A stretch of DNA of 64,000 nt from positions 112,669 to 176,668 of the forward strand of contig NZ_JAUXXE010000068.1 in NCBI RefSeq assembly GCF_030681155.1, written 5' to 3'. The notes under the pieces were generated by a model. It had not been told where the DNA came from, did no database searches, and saw nothing but the letters and a program-made list of their open reading frames with translations. A program made the position numbers and the translations under genes. This DNA is from Phenylobacterium sp. (GTDB lineage: Bacteria; Pseudomonadota; Alphaproteobacteria; Caulobacterales; Caulobacteraceae). Positions 1-9,812 of the stretch are shown here, piece by piece (within the stretch, counting starts at the first letter, position 1; each line of letters opens with the position of its first letter).

Positions 1-695
1 TGGCGTTCGGCGCGGATGATCTCGTCGACGTCGCTGGCCTCCAGGGTCAGGACGCCCAGCACCGCCTGAACGTGCTGGATCGGAATCGAGACCGACACCA
101 CACGCTCGCCGTCCTCGGCGCGGCGCATGCCGGCCCAGTGGACCCCATGCAGGGCCTGGTTGACCTCCATCATCAAGGCGCGCTGGGCGGCAGGGGCCAC
201 CGGCGGCGGCGGACGGCCCATCTTCAGATCGAGCGAAAGCCCACCGTCGTCGCGCGGCCGGGCCGGCGGCAACACCTTCCACTCCACCCGGTCGGCGACC
301 CAGTAGCTGTCGGCGATCAGGTTGCCCTTGGCGTCGAACAGGCGCGCGCGCTGCGAGCGTGGGTTGGAGAGCATCTGCAGGATCTCGCTGGCGGCCTGCG
401 GATCCAGCTCCGGCGTCGGCTCGCCCACCGTGGCGGCGCGATTGATCACGTTGACGATCAGCTCGCCCTGGGTCGTCAGACTGTCGATGCGCGCGCCCAC
501 CAGACCGCGCCGCAGCTCGTTCAACAGCAGGGAGCCGGCGATGATGATCGCCAGCCCCAGTACGTTGAGCAGGATTATGAGCCGCCCCAGGCGCGAGCCT
601 GGCAGCCAACGAAAAAGCGACGGACGGCTTACCCGGCTGGGTTTGCGGGCGTCGGTCTTCGGATCAGGCTTCGCGGTATCTGTATCCGACGCCAT
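1..695 (-). CDS. chvG: Sensor histidine kinase ChvG-like, N-terminal part (gene runs off the left edge)
   Basis: The reverse strand is open from an ATG at 693-695 to the window edge, about 231 codons. The product begins with a charged cytoplasmic tail, then a hydrophobic segment (about residues 38-60, around [19 protein letters not shown]), then a periplasmic region with the sequence [19 protein letters not shown] that is typical of the ChvG/ExoS stimulus-sensing domain. The kinase core lies outside the window. The start overlaps the end of the response-regulator gene by 32 bases, so the two are co-transcribed and probably translationally coupled. ChvG/ChvI systems respond to acid and cell-envelope stress in alphaproteobacteria. 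Assignment rests on the sensor region plus the adjacent ChvI-type regulator. Confidence 0.85.
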   Translation of the reverse strand, partial: MASDTDTAKPDPKTDARKPSRVSRPSLFRWLPGSRLGRLIILLNVLGLAIIIAGSLLLNELRRGLVGARIDSLTTQGELIVNVINRAATVGEPTPELDPQAASEILQMLSNPRSQRARLFDAKGNLIADSYWVADRVEWKVLPPARPRDDGGLSLDLKMGRPPPPVAPAAQRALMMEVNQALHGVHWAGMRRAEDGERVVSVSIPIQHVQAVLGVLTLEASDVDEIIRAER

Positions 696-1377
696 ACAAG
701 GTTTCGATCGCGTCGAACTCGTTATCGACCTCGCGGAACTTCTTCCGCATGCGCTTGATGTGGCTGTCGATGGTGCGGTCGTCCACATAGACTTGGTCAT
801 CGTAGGCCGCGTCCATCAGGTTGTCCCGGCTCTTCACGAAGCCGGGCCGCTGAGCCAAAGATTGCAGCAGCAGGAACTCGGTCACGGTGAGCTTCACCGG
901 CTTGCCGTCCCACAGGCAGTCGTGGCGGGCAGGGTCGAGCGTCAGCTTGCCGCGCTTCAGCGCCTTGCCGGCCTCGCCGGCCGCCCCGGCGGCCGTCGCC
1001 GGCTCCTCGCCTTCGATACCAGCGCGGCGCAACACCGCCTTCACCCGCTCGATCAGCAAGCGCTGACTGAAAGGCTTGTGCATGTAGTCGTCGGCGCCCA
1101 GGTTGAAGCCGAGGATCTCATCGATCTCCTCGTCCTTCGACGTAAGGATGATCACCGGCATGTCGGACGTCCGACGAAGGCGGCGAAGCACCTCCATCCC
1201 GTCCATGCGCGGCATCTTCACATCGAGGATCGCCAGATCGGGCGGTTCGTTCTCAAGCGCCGCCAGTCCGGCAGCGCCGTCATAGTAGGCCTTGACCTCA
1301 TGGCCATGGCTTTCCAGCGCGAGGCTGACAGAGGTGACGATGTTTTCGTCGTCATCCACCAGGGTGATCTTGGCCAT
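664..1377 (-). CDS. chvI: Response regulator ChvI (OmpR family)
   Basis: A 237-residue OmpR-type regulator. The receiver domain (about 1-120) has the acidic pair VDDD near residue 8, the phospho-acceptor Asp at about 52 ([13 protein letters not shown]), and the conserved Lys in MHKPF. The C-terminal winged helix (about 140-235) ends GVGYRYREA. The insert between domains is Ala/Gly-rich. The sequence [14 protein letters not shown] in the recognition helix region is characteristic of ChvI. I chose the ATG at 1375-1377 ([10 protein letters not shown]); another in-frame ATG lies five codons upstream (1392), directly abutting an AAGG, so the start is not settled. It sits upstream of the kinase gene in one operon. 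In this family it activates envelope and acid-stress genes. Confidence 0.92.
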   Translation of the reverse strand: MAKITLVDDDENIVTSVSLALESHGHEVKAYYDGAAGLAALENEPPDLAILDVKMPRMDGMEVLRRLRRTSDMPVIILTSKDEEIDEILGFNLGADDYMHKPFSQRLLIERVKAVLRRAGIEGEEPATAAGAAGEAGKALKRGKLTLDPARHDCLWDGKPVKLTVTEFLLLQSLAQRPGFVKSRDNLMDAAYDDQVYVDDRTIDSHIKRMRKKFREVDNEFDAIETLYGVGYRYREA

Positions 1378-1625
1378 AGGTTCGTGTCGCATCCTTCAGC
1401 GAAGCTTGCATAGCTAGTGGTCCGCCAGCATGGCCTCAATGGGGCGATTGAACGACGGACTACGCTCCGAGGAAAGTAATAGTCACGGCAGCGGTTCCAA
1501 GAGAAGTTGAGTAACCGCTGCTGAGCCGCCAATCGCCAGGCGAAATAGGCCGTTTCCACGCGGTTTCGATAAAGCGATATTTAAGCCAATTGGCAGAACA
1601 TGGACGTCCGAAAAGGAGCGTCCGC

Positions 1626-3341
1626 GTGAACGGCCAACAAGTCCATTACGAACTGTTCATCCGGCGCACGCCGGGCGGCGGTTGGACTCTGGACATGGCC
1701 ACCGAGAACCGGGCCGCCGCGATCTCCAACGCCGAAGAGCTGATGAGCGCCGGCAAGGTCGCCGCCGTCCGGGTGACGAAGGAGACCCTTCACCCGGAGA
1801 CCCGCGAGTTTCAATCGGTCACGATCCTGAATCTGGGCGCGACCGAGACGCCCAAGAAGAAGAAGGTTGTCGAGAATCTCGACCCTTTGTGCGTCTCGCC
1901 CCAGGACCTCTACACCGTCCACGCCCGCGAGCGGATCGGGCGGCTGCTGGAAGGCTGGCTGGAGCGGAAGGGCGCGACGCCCTTCGAGCTTCTGCATCGC
2001 GCCGATTTGGTCGAAGAGCTGGAGGCGTCGGGCACCGACCTGCAGCACGCCATCCAGAAGGTGGCGATCCCCGAGGCCCAGGCCCGCGGCCTGAGCGTCC
2101 ATGAGGTGATCCGGACGTTCACCACCCTGGTCGAACGCACCATCGACCGCCTGCTGAAGGACTTCCGCAAGGGCGGCATGCCCGACCTCGACAAAGAGGG
2201 CTTCGCCCGCGCGGCCGAACGGGTCAGCCGTGATCCTGAACGCGCTTACCTGCTGGGCGCCGGGGTCGCCGTCTGCATCGCCCCGGCTCGGACTTGGCCG
2301 GAAAAGATCTCCCGCCTGCTGGATCTGGCTGACGCCGCACCCATCACCGGCCCGCCACGCGGCCTTGCCCTGCAGACCATCGAGCAGCCCCTGGCCGAGA
2401 TCCTGGGCTCGCGCACCGGTCTCGATCACGTCATCGGCCTGGACCTCGACCTCGGCGGCCAATTGGCCGCCATGACCAGGCTAGCGGCCTGCGACACCAT
2501 CGACGCCCTGATGCGGATCGAACCCTCGGTGGCCAAGATCATGCCGCCCTTGTCGGAGGCGGCGACCCGGCTCGCCCGCTGGCTGGCGGCCGAGGATTTC
2601 CAGAGCGTGCGCGTGGCGATCACCAAGCGGGTGGTTCGCGACCTGAACGGCCCGCGCCGCCTGCGGCCGGGCGACGCCGCCGGTGAAATCGAAGTGATGC
2701 GGGGTCTGGCCATGGCGCTGACCGCCGCGGCCGGCAGTCTGCTGCAGCCTGAAGATGTCCAGGCCGCCTTCAGCCAACGCTCGCGCATGCTGGTCACCAG
2801 CGACTTCGTGGAGAGCTATCTAGGCGGCGGCGAACGCACCGCCCGCAACGAGGCCGAAGCCCTCATGTGGCTGGTGGAGAATGTCATCGGCGCGGCCAAT
2901 AAGCGCCAGGCTGGGCGCTATCTGTCGGCCGGCATCTCGGCCCTGCGGTTCGAGAAGGAATTCCGCTACGGCCCTGACACCGCCGCGGTGAAGCTGCAAA
3001 AGCTGGCGGCGCTGCAACGGGCCGTGGCGCGCGGCGGTCTTGCGCCGGAGGATTACCTGCCGATCCAAGCCAAGATCGGCGATGTCGGCGGCATGGTGGA
3101 GGCCGACGCCCGGTTGGTCCCGACGCTCGCTCGCACCCCGGCGTCTCCAGGGCAGAAGCTGATGCTGATGTTAAAGCTTGCCATAGGCGAGACGGCCCCC
3201 AGCGGTCCGGCCGCCGACCGCGCGCGCCAGGAAGCCATGCGGCTCGTCCGCCTCGAAGACACCCGCGCCGATCTGGCCGCCAACCCGGAACGGATGGGCC
3301 AGGTGCGCGACCTGATCCAGCAACTCGGCGCGGCCGCCTAG
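1626..3341 (+). CDS. Conserved protein of unknown function, 571 residues
   Basis: I do not recognise a named domain. The open frame extends upstream to a TTG at 1590, but a strong ribosome binding site (AAAAGGAG, 1611-1618) sits seven bases before the GTG at 1626, which I take as the start. The product is soluble-looking, with no signal peptide or membrane segment, and largely alpha-helical. Residues about 1-75 look like a small alpha/beta module (QQVHYELFIRRTPGGGWTL), followed by a Lys-rich linker (PKKKKVVENLDPLC) and a long helical region. Base composition and codon use match the neighbours, so it is probably a lineage-conserved vertical gene. It is divergent from chvI and convergent with the pseC gene, whose stop overlaps its own by four bases. 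Confidence 0.8.
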   Translation: MNGQQVHYELFIRRTPGGGWTLDMATENRAAAISNAEELMSAGKVAAVRVTKETLHPETREFQSVTILNLGATETPKKKKVVENLDPLCVSPQDLYTVHARERIGRLLEGWLERKGATPFELLHRADLVEELEASGTDLQHAIQKVAIPEAQARGLSVHEVIRTFTTLVERTIDRLLKDFRKGGMPDLDKEGFARAAERVSRDPERAYLLGAGVAVCIAPARTWPEKISRLLDLADAAPITGPPRGLALQTIEQPLAEILGSRTGLDHVIGLDLDLGGQLAAMTRLAACDTIDALMRIEPSVAKIMPPLSEAATRLARWLAAEDFQSVRVAITKRVVRDLNGPRRLRPGDAAGEIEVMRGLAMALTAAAGSLLQPEDVQAAFSQRSRMLVTSDFVESYLGGGERTARNEAEALMWLVENVIGAANKRQAGRYLSAGISALRFEKEFRYGPDTAAVKLQKLAALQRAVARGGLAPEDYLPIQAKIGDVGGMVEADARLVPTLARTPASPGQKLMLMLKLAIGETAPSGPAADRARQEAMRLVRLEDTRADLAANPERMGQVRDLIQQLGAAA

Positions 3342-4498
3342 GCGCTCAGAACCTCGCCCAAGGCCGCGATCACCCGGTCAACATCAGCCTCGTCCATCCC
3401 AGGATAAAGCGGCAGCGACAGGCAGCTTTCGTACCAGGCGTTCGCGCCAGGCAAGTCCATCGCCCCATATCGCTGGCGGTAATAGGGCTGGGTGTGAACC
3501 GGTATGTAGTGAACCTGGGTCCCAACGCCGCGCGCCTTCAACGCATCAACCAGCTGGCGACGCGTCTTGCCGACCGCCTCGAAGTCGATGAGCGCGACCA
3601 TCAAGTGCAGGACCGGATCGCTCCAATCTGGCCGGGCGGCGGGTCGCAGCAGCGGCGCGAACGCGGCCAATCCATCGTGGTAACGCGCCGCCAGCATCCG
3701 CCGGCGCGCCGCGAACTGGTCGAGCTTGGCGAGCTGCGACAGACCCAGCGCGCAGAGGATGTCGGGCAGGCGGTAGTTGAAGCCCACCTCCGGCATCTCG
3801 TACCACCAGGGATCGGCGCCCTCGGGCCGGATCATGCCGTGGCTGCGTAGCCGCTTCAGGCGCTCGGCCAGGGCCGGGTCATTGGTGGCGACCATGCCGC
3901 CCTCGCCCGTGGCGATGGTCTTCACCGGGTGGAACGAGAAGGTGGCCATCGCCGAATAGGCGCAGTCGCCGACCTGCTGGACGGCGTTTCCAAACCGGAG
4001 GGTCGAGCCCAGCGCATGGGGCGCGTCCTCGACCAGCACCGCGCCGGCGACCTGGGCCAAAGCCTTCAGCGCCGGCAGTTCGGCGGTGTCGCCCCGCAAG
4101 TGAACGGGCAGGACGGCGCGCAGGCGTCGGTCCCCCACCCGGCTCATAGCTTCGCTCAGCGTATCGGGCGTCATCAGGCCGGTCAGCGGATCGACGTCGG
4201 CGAACACCACCTCGGCGCCTACGAAGCGGGCGCAATTGGCGGTGGCCAGGAAGGTGATCGAAGGGGCGATCACCACCTCGCCCGGCTGGATGTCTAGGGC
4301 CAGCATGGCCAGGTGCAACGCCGCCGTGCCGTTGGAGCAGGCCACAGCGTGGCCGGCGCCGACCTTTTCGGCGAAGGCGGCTTCGAAGGCCTCGACCCGC
4401 GGCCCCGTGGTCAGGAAGTCGCTGCGCAGCGCTTCTGCGACTGCGGCGATGTCATCCTCGTCGATCGACTGACGGCCGTAGGGAAGCATGGCCGCCAT
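3338..4498 (-). CDS. pseC: PseC/FlmB-like UDP-4-amino-sugar aminotransferase (DegT/DnrJ/EryC1 family)
   Basis: This 386-residue PLP-dependent aminotransferase belongs to the DegT/DnrJ/EryC1/StrS family. It starts MAAMLPYGRQSIDEDD, uses GPRVEAFEAAFAEKVG near the N-terminus as PseC enzymes do, and has the Schiff-base lysine region SFHPVKTIATGEGGM. The reaction expected is transamination of the 4-keto sugar made by the upstream PseB, an early step towards pseudaminic-acid-type nonulosonic sugars used to glycosylate flagellin. The start at 4498 lies one base after the pseB stop (4500), which indicates translational coupling; the open frame continues further into pseB but that part is out-of-frame reading. 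In Caulobacter the homologues are FlmA/FlmB. No other pse genes are in the window. Confidence 0.9.
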   Translation of the reverse strand: MAAMLPYGRQSIDEDDIAAVAEALRSDFLTTGPRVEAFEAAFAEKVGAGHAVACSNGTAALHLAMLALDIQPGEVVIAPSITFLATANCARFVGAEVVFADVDPLTGLMTPDTLSEAMSRVGDRRLRAVLPVHLRGDTAELPALKALAQVAGAVLVEDAPHALGSTLRFGNAVQQVGDCAYSAMATFSFHPVKTIATGEGGMVATNDPALAERLKRLRSHGMIRPEGADPWWYEMPEVGFNYRLPDILCALGLSQLAKLDQFAARRRMLAARYHDGLAAFAPLLRPAARPDWSDPVLHLMVALIDFEAVGKTRRQLVDALKARGVGTQVHYIPVHTQPYYRQRYGAMDLPGANAWYESCLSLPLYPGMDEADVDRVIAALGEVLSA

Positions 4499-4499
4499 T

Positions 4500-6071
<1,572 letters not shown>

Positions 6072-6084
6072 CCCGGCTTAAGTC

Positions 6085-6861
6085 TCACATCGCCGAAATG
6101 CCGCCGTCGAGCTTCAGCTCCGCGCCGGTCATGAACTTGCTCTCGTCGGAGGCTAGATAGATCACCGCGCTGGCGATATCGCCGGGCTCGCCAATATGGC
6201 CGAGCGGGATTTGGCGGGCCAGCTTGCCATGAGCGACCTCGGTCCCAAATTGCTGGCGCAGCGGATCGAGGATCGGGGTGTCGATGAAGGTCGGATGGAT
6301 CGAGTTCGATCGGATATCCAGACCCTGCTTGGCGCAATGCAGGGCGATGCCCTTCGACAGCAGCCAGACCCCGGCCTTGGAGGCGTTGTAAACCGGAGAA
6401 TTGTGGGCGGCGATCAGGCCTGCGATGGACGAGATGTTGATGATCGAGCCCGGCTGGTGGGCGCGCATGTATCTCAGGGCGTGCTTGGTCCCAAGGAACA
6501 CCGAATCGACATTGACGCTCATGACCAGCTTCCAGTCCTCATAGGACAGCTGCTCGATATTTCCTCCACGGCTGATGCCGGCGTTGTTCACCAGCACTGA
6601 GATCCCGCCCATGGCCGCATCGGCCTCCTCCAGGGCGTAAATCCACTGATCCTCTTTGGTTACGTCCAGCGGAAAGGCGAAGGCCGTGTCCTCGCCAAGG
6701 GCGGCGTTGATCTCGGCGGCCACCGCCTTCGCGCCGTGGTGATTGATGTCGGCGATCGAGACCTTGGCACCTTCCTGCGCCAGCATGCGCGCCATCGCCG
6801 CGCCCAGGCCTTGCGCCCCGCCGGTGACGAAGGCCATTTTGCCCGCGACCCGTCCCGCCAT
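6085..6861 (-). CDS. Short-chain dehydrogenase/reductase
   Basis: A classical SDR of 258 residues. It has the cofactor motif TGGAQGLG (about residues 13-20), the NNAG structural motif (LVNNAGISRGG), the catalytic Ser in NISSIAG and the Tyr-x3-Lys in VYNASKAG, and the usual C-terminal stretch LASDESKFMTGAELKLDGG. Asp after the second beta strand (ADIN) suggests NAD rather than NADP. Substrate is unknown; close relatives act on cyclic alcohols and 3-hydroxyacyl compounds. It is the last gene of a three-gene operon: HAD hydrolase, phhB (nine-base gap) and this gene. The sequence agrees fully with the catalytic requirements of the family. Confidence 0.9.
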   Translation of the reverse strand: MAGRVAGKMAFVTGGAQGLGAAMARMLAQEGAKVSIADINHHGAKAVAAEINAALGEDTAFAFPLDVTKEDQWIYALEEADAAMGGISVLVNNAGISRGGNIEQLSYEDWKLVMSVNVDSVFLGTKHALRYMRAHQPGSIINISSIAGLIAAHNSPVYNASKAGVWLLSKGIALHCAKQGLDIRSNSIHPTFIDTPILDPLRQQFGTEVAHGKLARQIPLGHIGEPGDIASAVIYLASDESKFMTGAELKLDGGISAM

Positions 6862-6870
6862 CGCTTCCTC

Positions 6871-7179
6871 CTAGTCTTTTGCTCCGGCCGCCTCCGCAGC
6901 CTGGTTCATGAAGCCGGCCAGGGCGACATCCAGCTCCGTCACCCCGTCGGCGTCATGGGTGGTGAGCGTCACCTCGACCCGGTTGTAGACGTTGAACCAT
7001 TCCGGATGATGGTCCAACTGCTCGGCGCGGATCGCCACGCGAGTCATGAACCCGAAAGCGGTGTTGAAGTCGGCGAAGCGGAACGTCCGGTGGATGGCCT
7101 CGCGCTTCTCGTCGGCCAGTTTCCAGCCCGGCGAGCGGGCCAGGGCTGCGTCGGCGCCGATCCTGGTGGGGCGGGTCAC
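6871..7179 (-). CDS. phhB: 4a-hydroxytetrahydrobiopterin dehydratase (pterin carbinolamine dehydratase)
   Basis: A 102-residue protein with the PCD/DCoH fold signature: [33 protein letters not shown], given here as the family pattern of paired His (DHHPEW) followed by YNRV and a terminal [12 protein letters not shown]. It dehydrates 4a-hydroxytetrahydrobiopterin, supporting aromatic amino acid hydroxylases, though no hydroxylase gene is in the window. The ATG overlaps the end of the HAD gene by four bases (ATGA), so translation is coupled. Alphaproteobacterial homologues are often found away from phenylalanine hydroxylase, and a moonlighting or general pterin-repair role is possible. Confidence 0.93.
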   Translation of the reverse strand: MTRPTRIGADAALARSPGWKLADEKREAIHRTFRFADFNTAFGFMTRVAIRAEQLDHHPEWFNVYNRVEVTLTTHDADGVTELDVALAGFMNQAAEAAGAKD

Positions 7180-7835
7180 GCCACTACCTCTTCCTCGAAG
7201 CTCAGCCCAGTCGCCGCCGACAGTTCCGCCAGGGTCTGATCGACATCGACCACCTTGATCGCCCGCATGCCCAGCGCCGCGGCCGGTTTGCAGTTGATGC
7301 CCAGGTCATCGAGATAGACGCAGGTTTCGGGCTTCACACCCAACGCCTCGCACATCATCAGATATATCGCCGGGTCGGGCTTACGGACGCCCGCCTTCGA
7401 GCTTTCGATCACATGGTCGAACAAGGGCAGGATCTGGCCCATCGCGCCAGCCGCGCGCTGCGGCTCGTCGGCGCCGGGGCTGTGGTGGCTGACCATGTTG
7501 TTGGTGATGCAGCCGACCTTGAAGTGTTGCTTGCAGGCTTTCAGCGCCGCGACCATGCGCGGCCGCACCGCGCCGGAGATCAACGGGAGGACCTCGCGGC
7601 CGGGAACCGGGTGACCCAGGGCCGTCGATTCCGCCAAGAACAGCTCGTCAAAGCCCTTGGCGTCGATCTCGTTGCGCTCGAACAAGGCCCAGGCGTTGGA
7701 GTCCGGATTGGTGGAGTTCACCTTGCGGATCAGATCCTTGGGCAACCCCTTCTCCGCCTCGTAGCGCGCGAAGGCTTCGAAGGGCGAGGTGGTGAAAACC
7801 CCGCCGAAATCCCAGATCACCGCCTCGACCGTCAT
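7176..7835 (-). CDS. HAD-superfamily hydrolase (HAD-IA, ACAD10/epoxide-hydrolase-phosphatase-like)
   Basis: A 219-residue HAD protein starting [18 protein letters not shown]. Motif I is DFGGV: the nucleophile Asp is present but the +2 Asp that usually acts as acid/base is Gly. Motif II (CITNN), motif III Lys (KAGVRKPDP) and motif IV (YLDDLGIN) are intact. This variant motif I is shared with HAD domains found in soluble epoxide hydrolases and ACAD10-type proteins. The open frame starts at 7946, but the ATG at 7835 matches the family N-terminus. It leads an operon with phhB and an SDR. The substrate is unknown. Confidence 0.87.
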   Translation of the reverse strand: MTVEAVIWDFGGVFTTSPFEAFARYEAEKGLPKDLIRKVNSTNPDSNAWALFERNEIDAKGFDELFLAESTALGHPVPGREVLPLISGAVRPRMVAALKACKQHFKVGCITNNMVSHHSPGADEPQRAAGAMGQILPLFDHVIESSKAGVRKPDPAIYLMMCEALGVKPETCVYLDDLGINCKPAAALGMRAIKVVDVDQTLAELSAATGLSFEEEVVA

Positions 7836-7936
7836 ACATCTAAACCCGTGTTTGAATTTCTGACCGGAAGCTAGTTGGCATTGAGCGACTTTGAAAGTCT
7901 CGCCGTCCCGCAAGGCGCTCGCTACTAGTTGGCGCC

Positions 7937-8302
7937 ATGCGTCCACTCTTCTCCTTCATCCCTCGCCCGATCCGCCTTGCAGTGTTCTTCGCGGCGGTGG
8001 CGGTGATCCTCTATCTCACCCTTGCGCCCAACGAGGATGTGCCCGGGTCGGGCATGATCTGGGACAAGGCCGCCCACACCATCGCCTATGGCCTGCTGAC
8101 CCTCGTCGGCCTGTTCATGTCGACCCGGCGCCGCTGGATGGTGGTGCTGGGCGTCTGGTGCCTCGGTGTCGGGGTCGAGATCGCCCAGAGCCTGATGGGC
8201 TTTGGCCGGCAGGGCGACTGGCATGACGCCCTGGCCAACTCCATCGGCATCTTCCTGGCCTATGTCCTGTGGGCCATCGCCCGGCGGTTCAAGCCAAAAT
8301 GA
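7937..8302 (+). CDS. VanZ-like small membrane protein
   Basis: A 121-residue protein with four hydrophobic segments: one following MRPLFSFIPRPIR (about 13-30), one at about 48-62, one at 68-85 and one at about 98-115. The pattern of a first TM ending in LTLAPNED, then WDKAAHTIAYGLL and GVGVEIAQSLMGFGRQGDWHDALANSIG is the VanZ-family layout (conserved Glu and Asp-x-x-AN). VanZ proteins confer low-level teicoplanin resistance in some Gram-positives, but most relatives in proteobacteria have no assigned function. It is translationally coupled to the next gene by an ATGA overlap at 8299-8302. Confidence 0.8.
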   Translation: MRPLFSFIPRPIRLAVFFAAVAVILYLTLAPNEDVPGSGMIWDKAAHTIAYGLLTLVGLFMSTRRRWMVVLGVWCLGVGVEIAQSLMGFGRQGDWHDALANSIGIFLAYVLWAIARRFKPK

Positions 8303-9114
8303 TCCCGCGCCACGCCCCCTATGAGGAGAGCGCCGATTTCACCATCGGCCTGAAACCCATCGGCGAGGCGGCGTGGCTGGAAGGTGGCGAAACTGATCCC
8401 GCCGCACGCAAGGACCCGTTGTTCGCAACCTGCCGCGAAGTCGTCTGGGGCGAGACGCCGCGATCGCACACCGGCCAGGCAGAGGTGCTGCGGTTGATCG
8501 ACGAGACGCTGGGGCCCGCGTCGCACCAACCCGACCTGCCGGACCTCTATGCAGCGGCCCGGCGCACACCCGATGACCTTGTGCTGATGGAAAAGCACGA
8601 CGGCGCCTGGCGCGTCTCGGCCCTGTCGCTTTGCGCGCCCACCTTCTTCACAGCGCATGACGTTCTGGGGCGAAGCTTGGCCGAAATCCATGGCCCGGTG
8701 CATGGCTTCGCCGCCCGCTTCCTCGCCCGGGTCGAGCGCATTTTCGAAGGCTTACGCCCTGGCCTGATCCTCGAGCGGCGAAACTGGAGCCTGGTGAATT
8801 CAGACCAGTCCTTCACCCCGGACCCGGCGCCGATCCGCGCGCGCATCGGCTCGATCGACCCTGCGGACGCCGGATTCGAACTGTTCGTGCGGGTCGAGCG
8901 TCAAACGCTGCGACGACTGCCACAAACCGGTGGGGCGCTCTTCACGATCCGCGTGTGGCTCCATCCATTGGACGACCTGCTGGATGACCCGCCACGGCTG
9001 GCGGCTTTCGCCAGGGCTTGGCGCGCCGCGCCCGCCGATTTTCGCGACTACAAGCGGCTTGGCCTCTATGACGATCTGGTCGAGGGCTTCCTCCGCGACC
9101 ACGGGGCCGGCTAG
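8299..9114 (+). CDS. DUF3445 family protein (heme-dependent oxidative N-demethylase-like)
   Basis: A 271-residue protein resembling the DUF3445 family, whose characterised members are heme-dependent oxidative N-demethylase subunits. Recognisable blocks are MIPRHAPYEESADFTIGLKP at the start (given only as a family landmark), the central DLVLMEKHDGAWRVSALSLC followed by a PTFF segment, the HGPVHGF stretch with two His that could serve as heme ligands, RNWSL, and FVRVERQTLRRLP. I chose ATG 8299, overlapping the VanZ-like stop, over the in-frame upstream codon at 8269. The end overlaps the convergent kdpE by four bases. Whether it demethylates any amine here is unknown. Confidence 0.8.
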   Translation: MIPRHAPYEESADFTIGLKPIGEAAWLEGGETDPAARKDPLFATCREVVWGETPRSHTGQAEVLRLIDETLGPASHQPDLPDLYAAARRTPDDLVLMEKHDGAWRVSALSLCAPTFFTAHDVLGRSLAEIHGPVHGFAARFLARVERIFEGLRPGLILERRNWSLVNSDQSFTPDPAPIRARIGSIDPADAGFELFVRVERQTLRRLPQTGGALFTIRVWLHPLDDLLDDPPRLAAFARAWRAAPADFRDYKRLGLYDDLVEGFLRDHGAG

Positions 9115-9812
9115 GCCTCGTCCTCCGGGGTCAGCCGATAGCCGACGCCCGGCTCGGTCAGCAGGATGCGCGGCGTAGAAGGCTCTTCCTCGATCTTCTG
9201 CCGAAGCTGGGCGACCAGCACGCGCACAAACTGGGCGTCGACCTGGGCGGCCGGACCCCAGACCGCGGCGATCAACTGGCGATGGGTCACCACCCGCCCG
9301 CCGTACCGAGCCAAGGCCTTCAACAGGTCATATTCGCGCGGCGTCAGCCGGACCTCATAGCCCTGAAGAGCGACGCGGCGGGTGGCGAAGTTGACCTCTA
9401 GGTCGCCGCTCTTGAAGACCGCATGGGTCGAGAAGCGGCGCTCCCGCCCGCGCAAGGCCGCGCGGATGCGGGCCAGCAGCTCCCCGACCGCGAAGGGCTT
9501 GTTGATGAAGTCGTCGGCCCCAAGGTCCAGGGCCGCAATTTTCTCGTGCTCGAGATCGCGAGCCGAGAGCACCAGGATCGGGGTCTCGGACCATTCGCGA
9601 ATGCGCGAGATCACCTCCTTGCCGTCCATGTCCGGCAGGCCGAGATCGAGGATTACCACGTCGCAGGCTTCACCCGCCAGATAGGCCATCGCCTCGTGGC
9701 CGGTCTCAGCCGTCGCCACGGCGTAGCCTGCGGCCGCCAACGCCGGCTTCAGCGCACGAAGAATCTGCTGCTCGTCGTCGACCAGCAGCAGATGGGCCAA
9801 CACGCCGCTCAT
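9111..9812 (-). CDS. kdpE: Response regulator KdpE
   Basis: A 233-residue OmpR-type regulator. Receiver: VDDEQQ at residues 11-16, phospho-acceptor Asp56 (VVILDLGLPDMDGKEV), conserved Thr/Ser region LVLSARD and Lys in INKPF. C-terminal winged helix from about 130 with LTPREYDLLKALARYGGRVVTH and GVGYRL. The block QFVRVLVAQLRQKIE and the whole receiver are closest in pattern to KdpE, which controls the high-affinity K+ ATPase KdpFABC. It overlaps the upstream kinase gene by four bases. No kdpFABC genes are in the window, so its target here is unknown. Confidence 0.88.
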   Translation of the reverse strand: MSGVLAHLLLVDDEQQILRALKPALAAAGYAVATAETGHEAMAYLAGEACDVVILDLGLPDMDGKEVISRIREWSETPILVLSARDLEHEKIAALDLGADDFINKPFAVGELLARIRAALRGRERRFSTHAVFKSGDLEVNFATRRVALQGYEVRLTPREYDLLKALARYGGRVVTHRQLIAAVWGPAAQVDAQFVRVLVAQLRQKIEEEPSTPRILLTEPGVGYRLTPEDEA

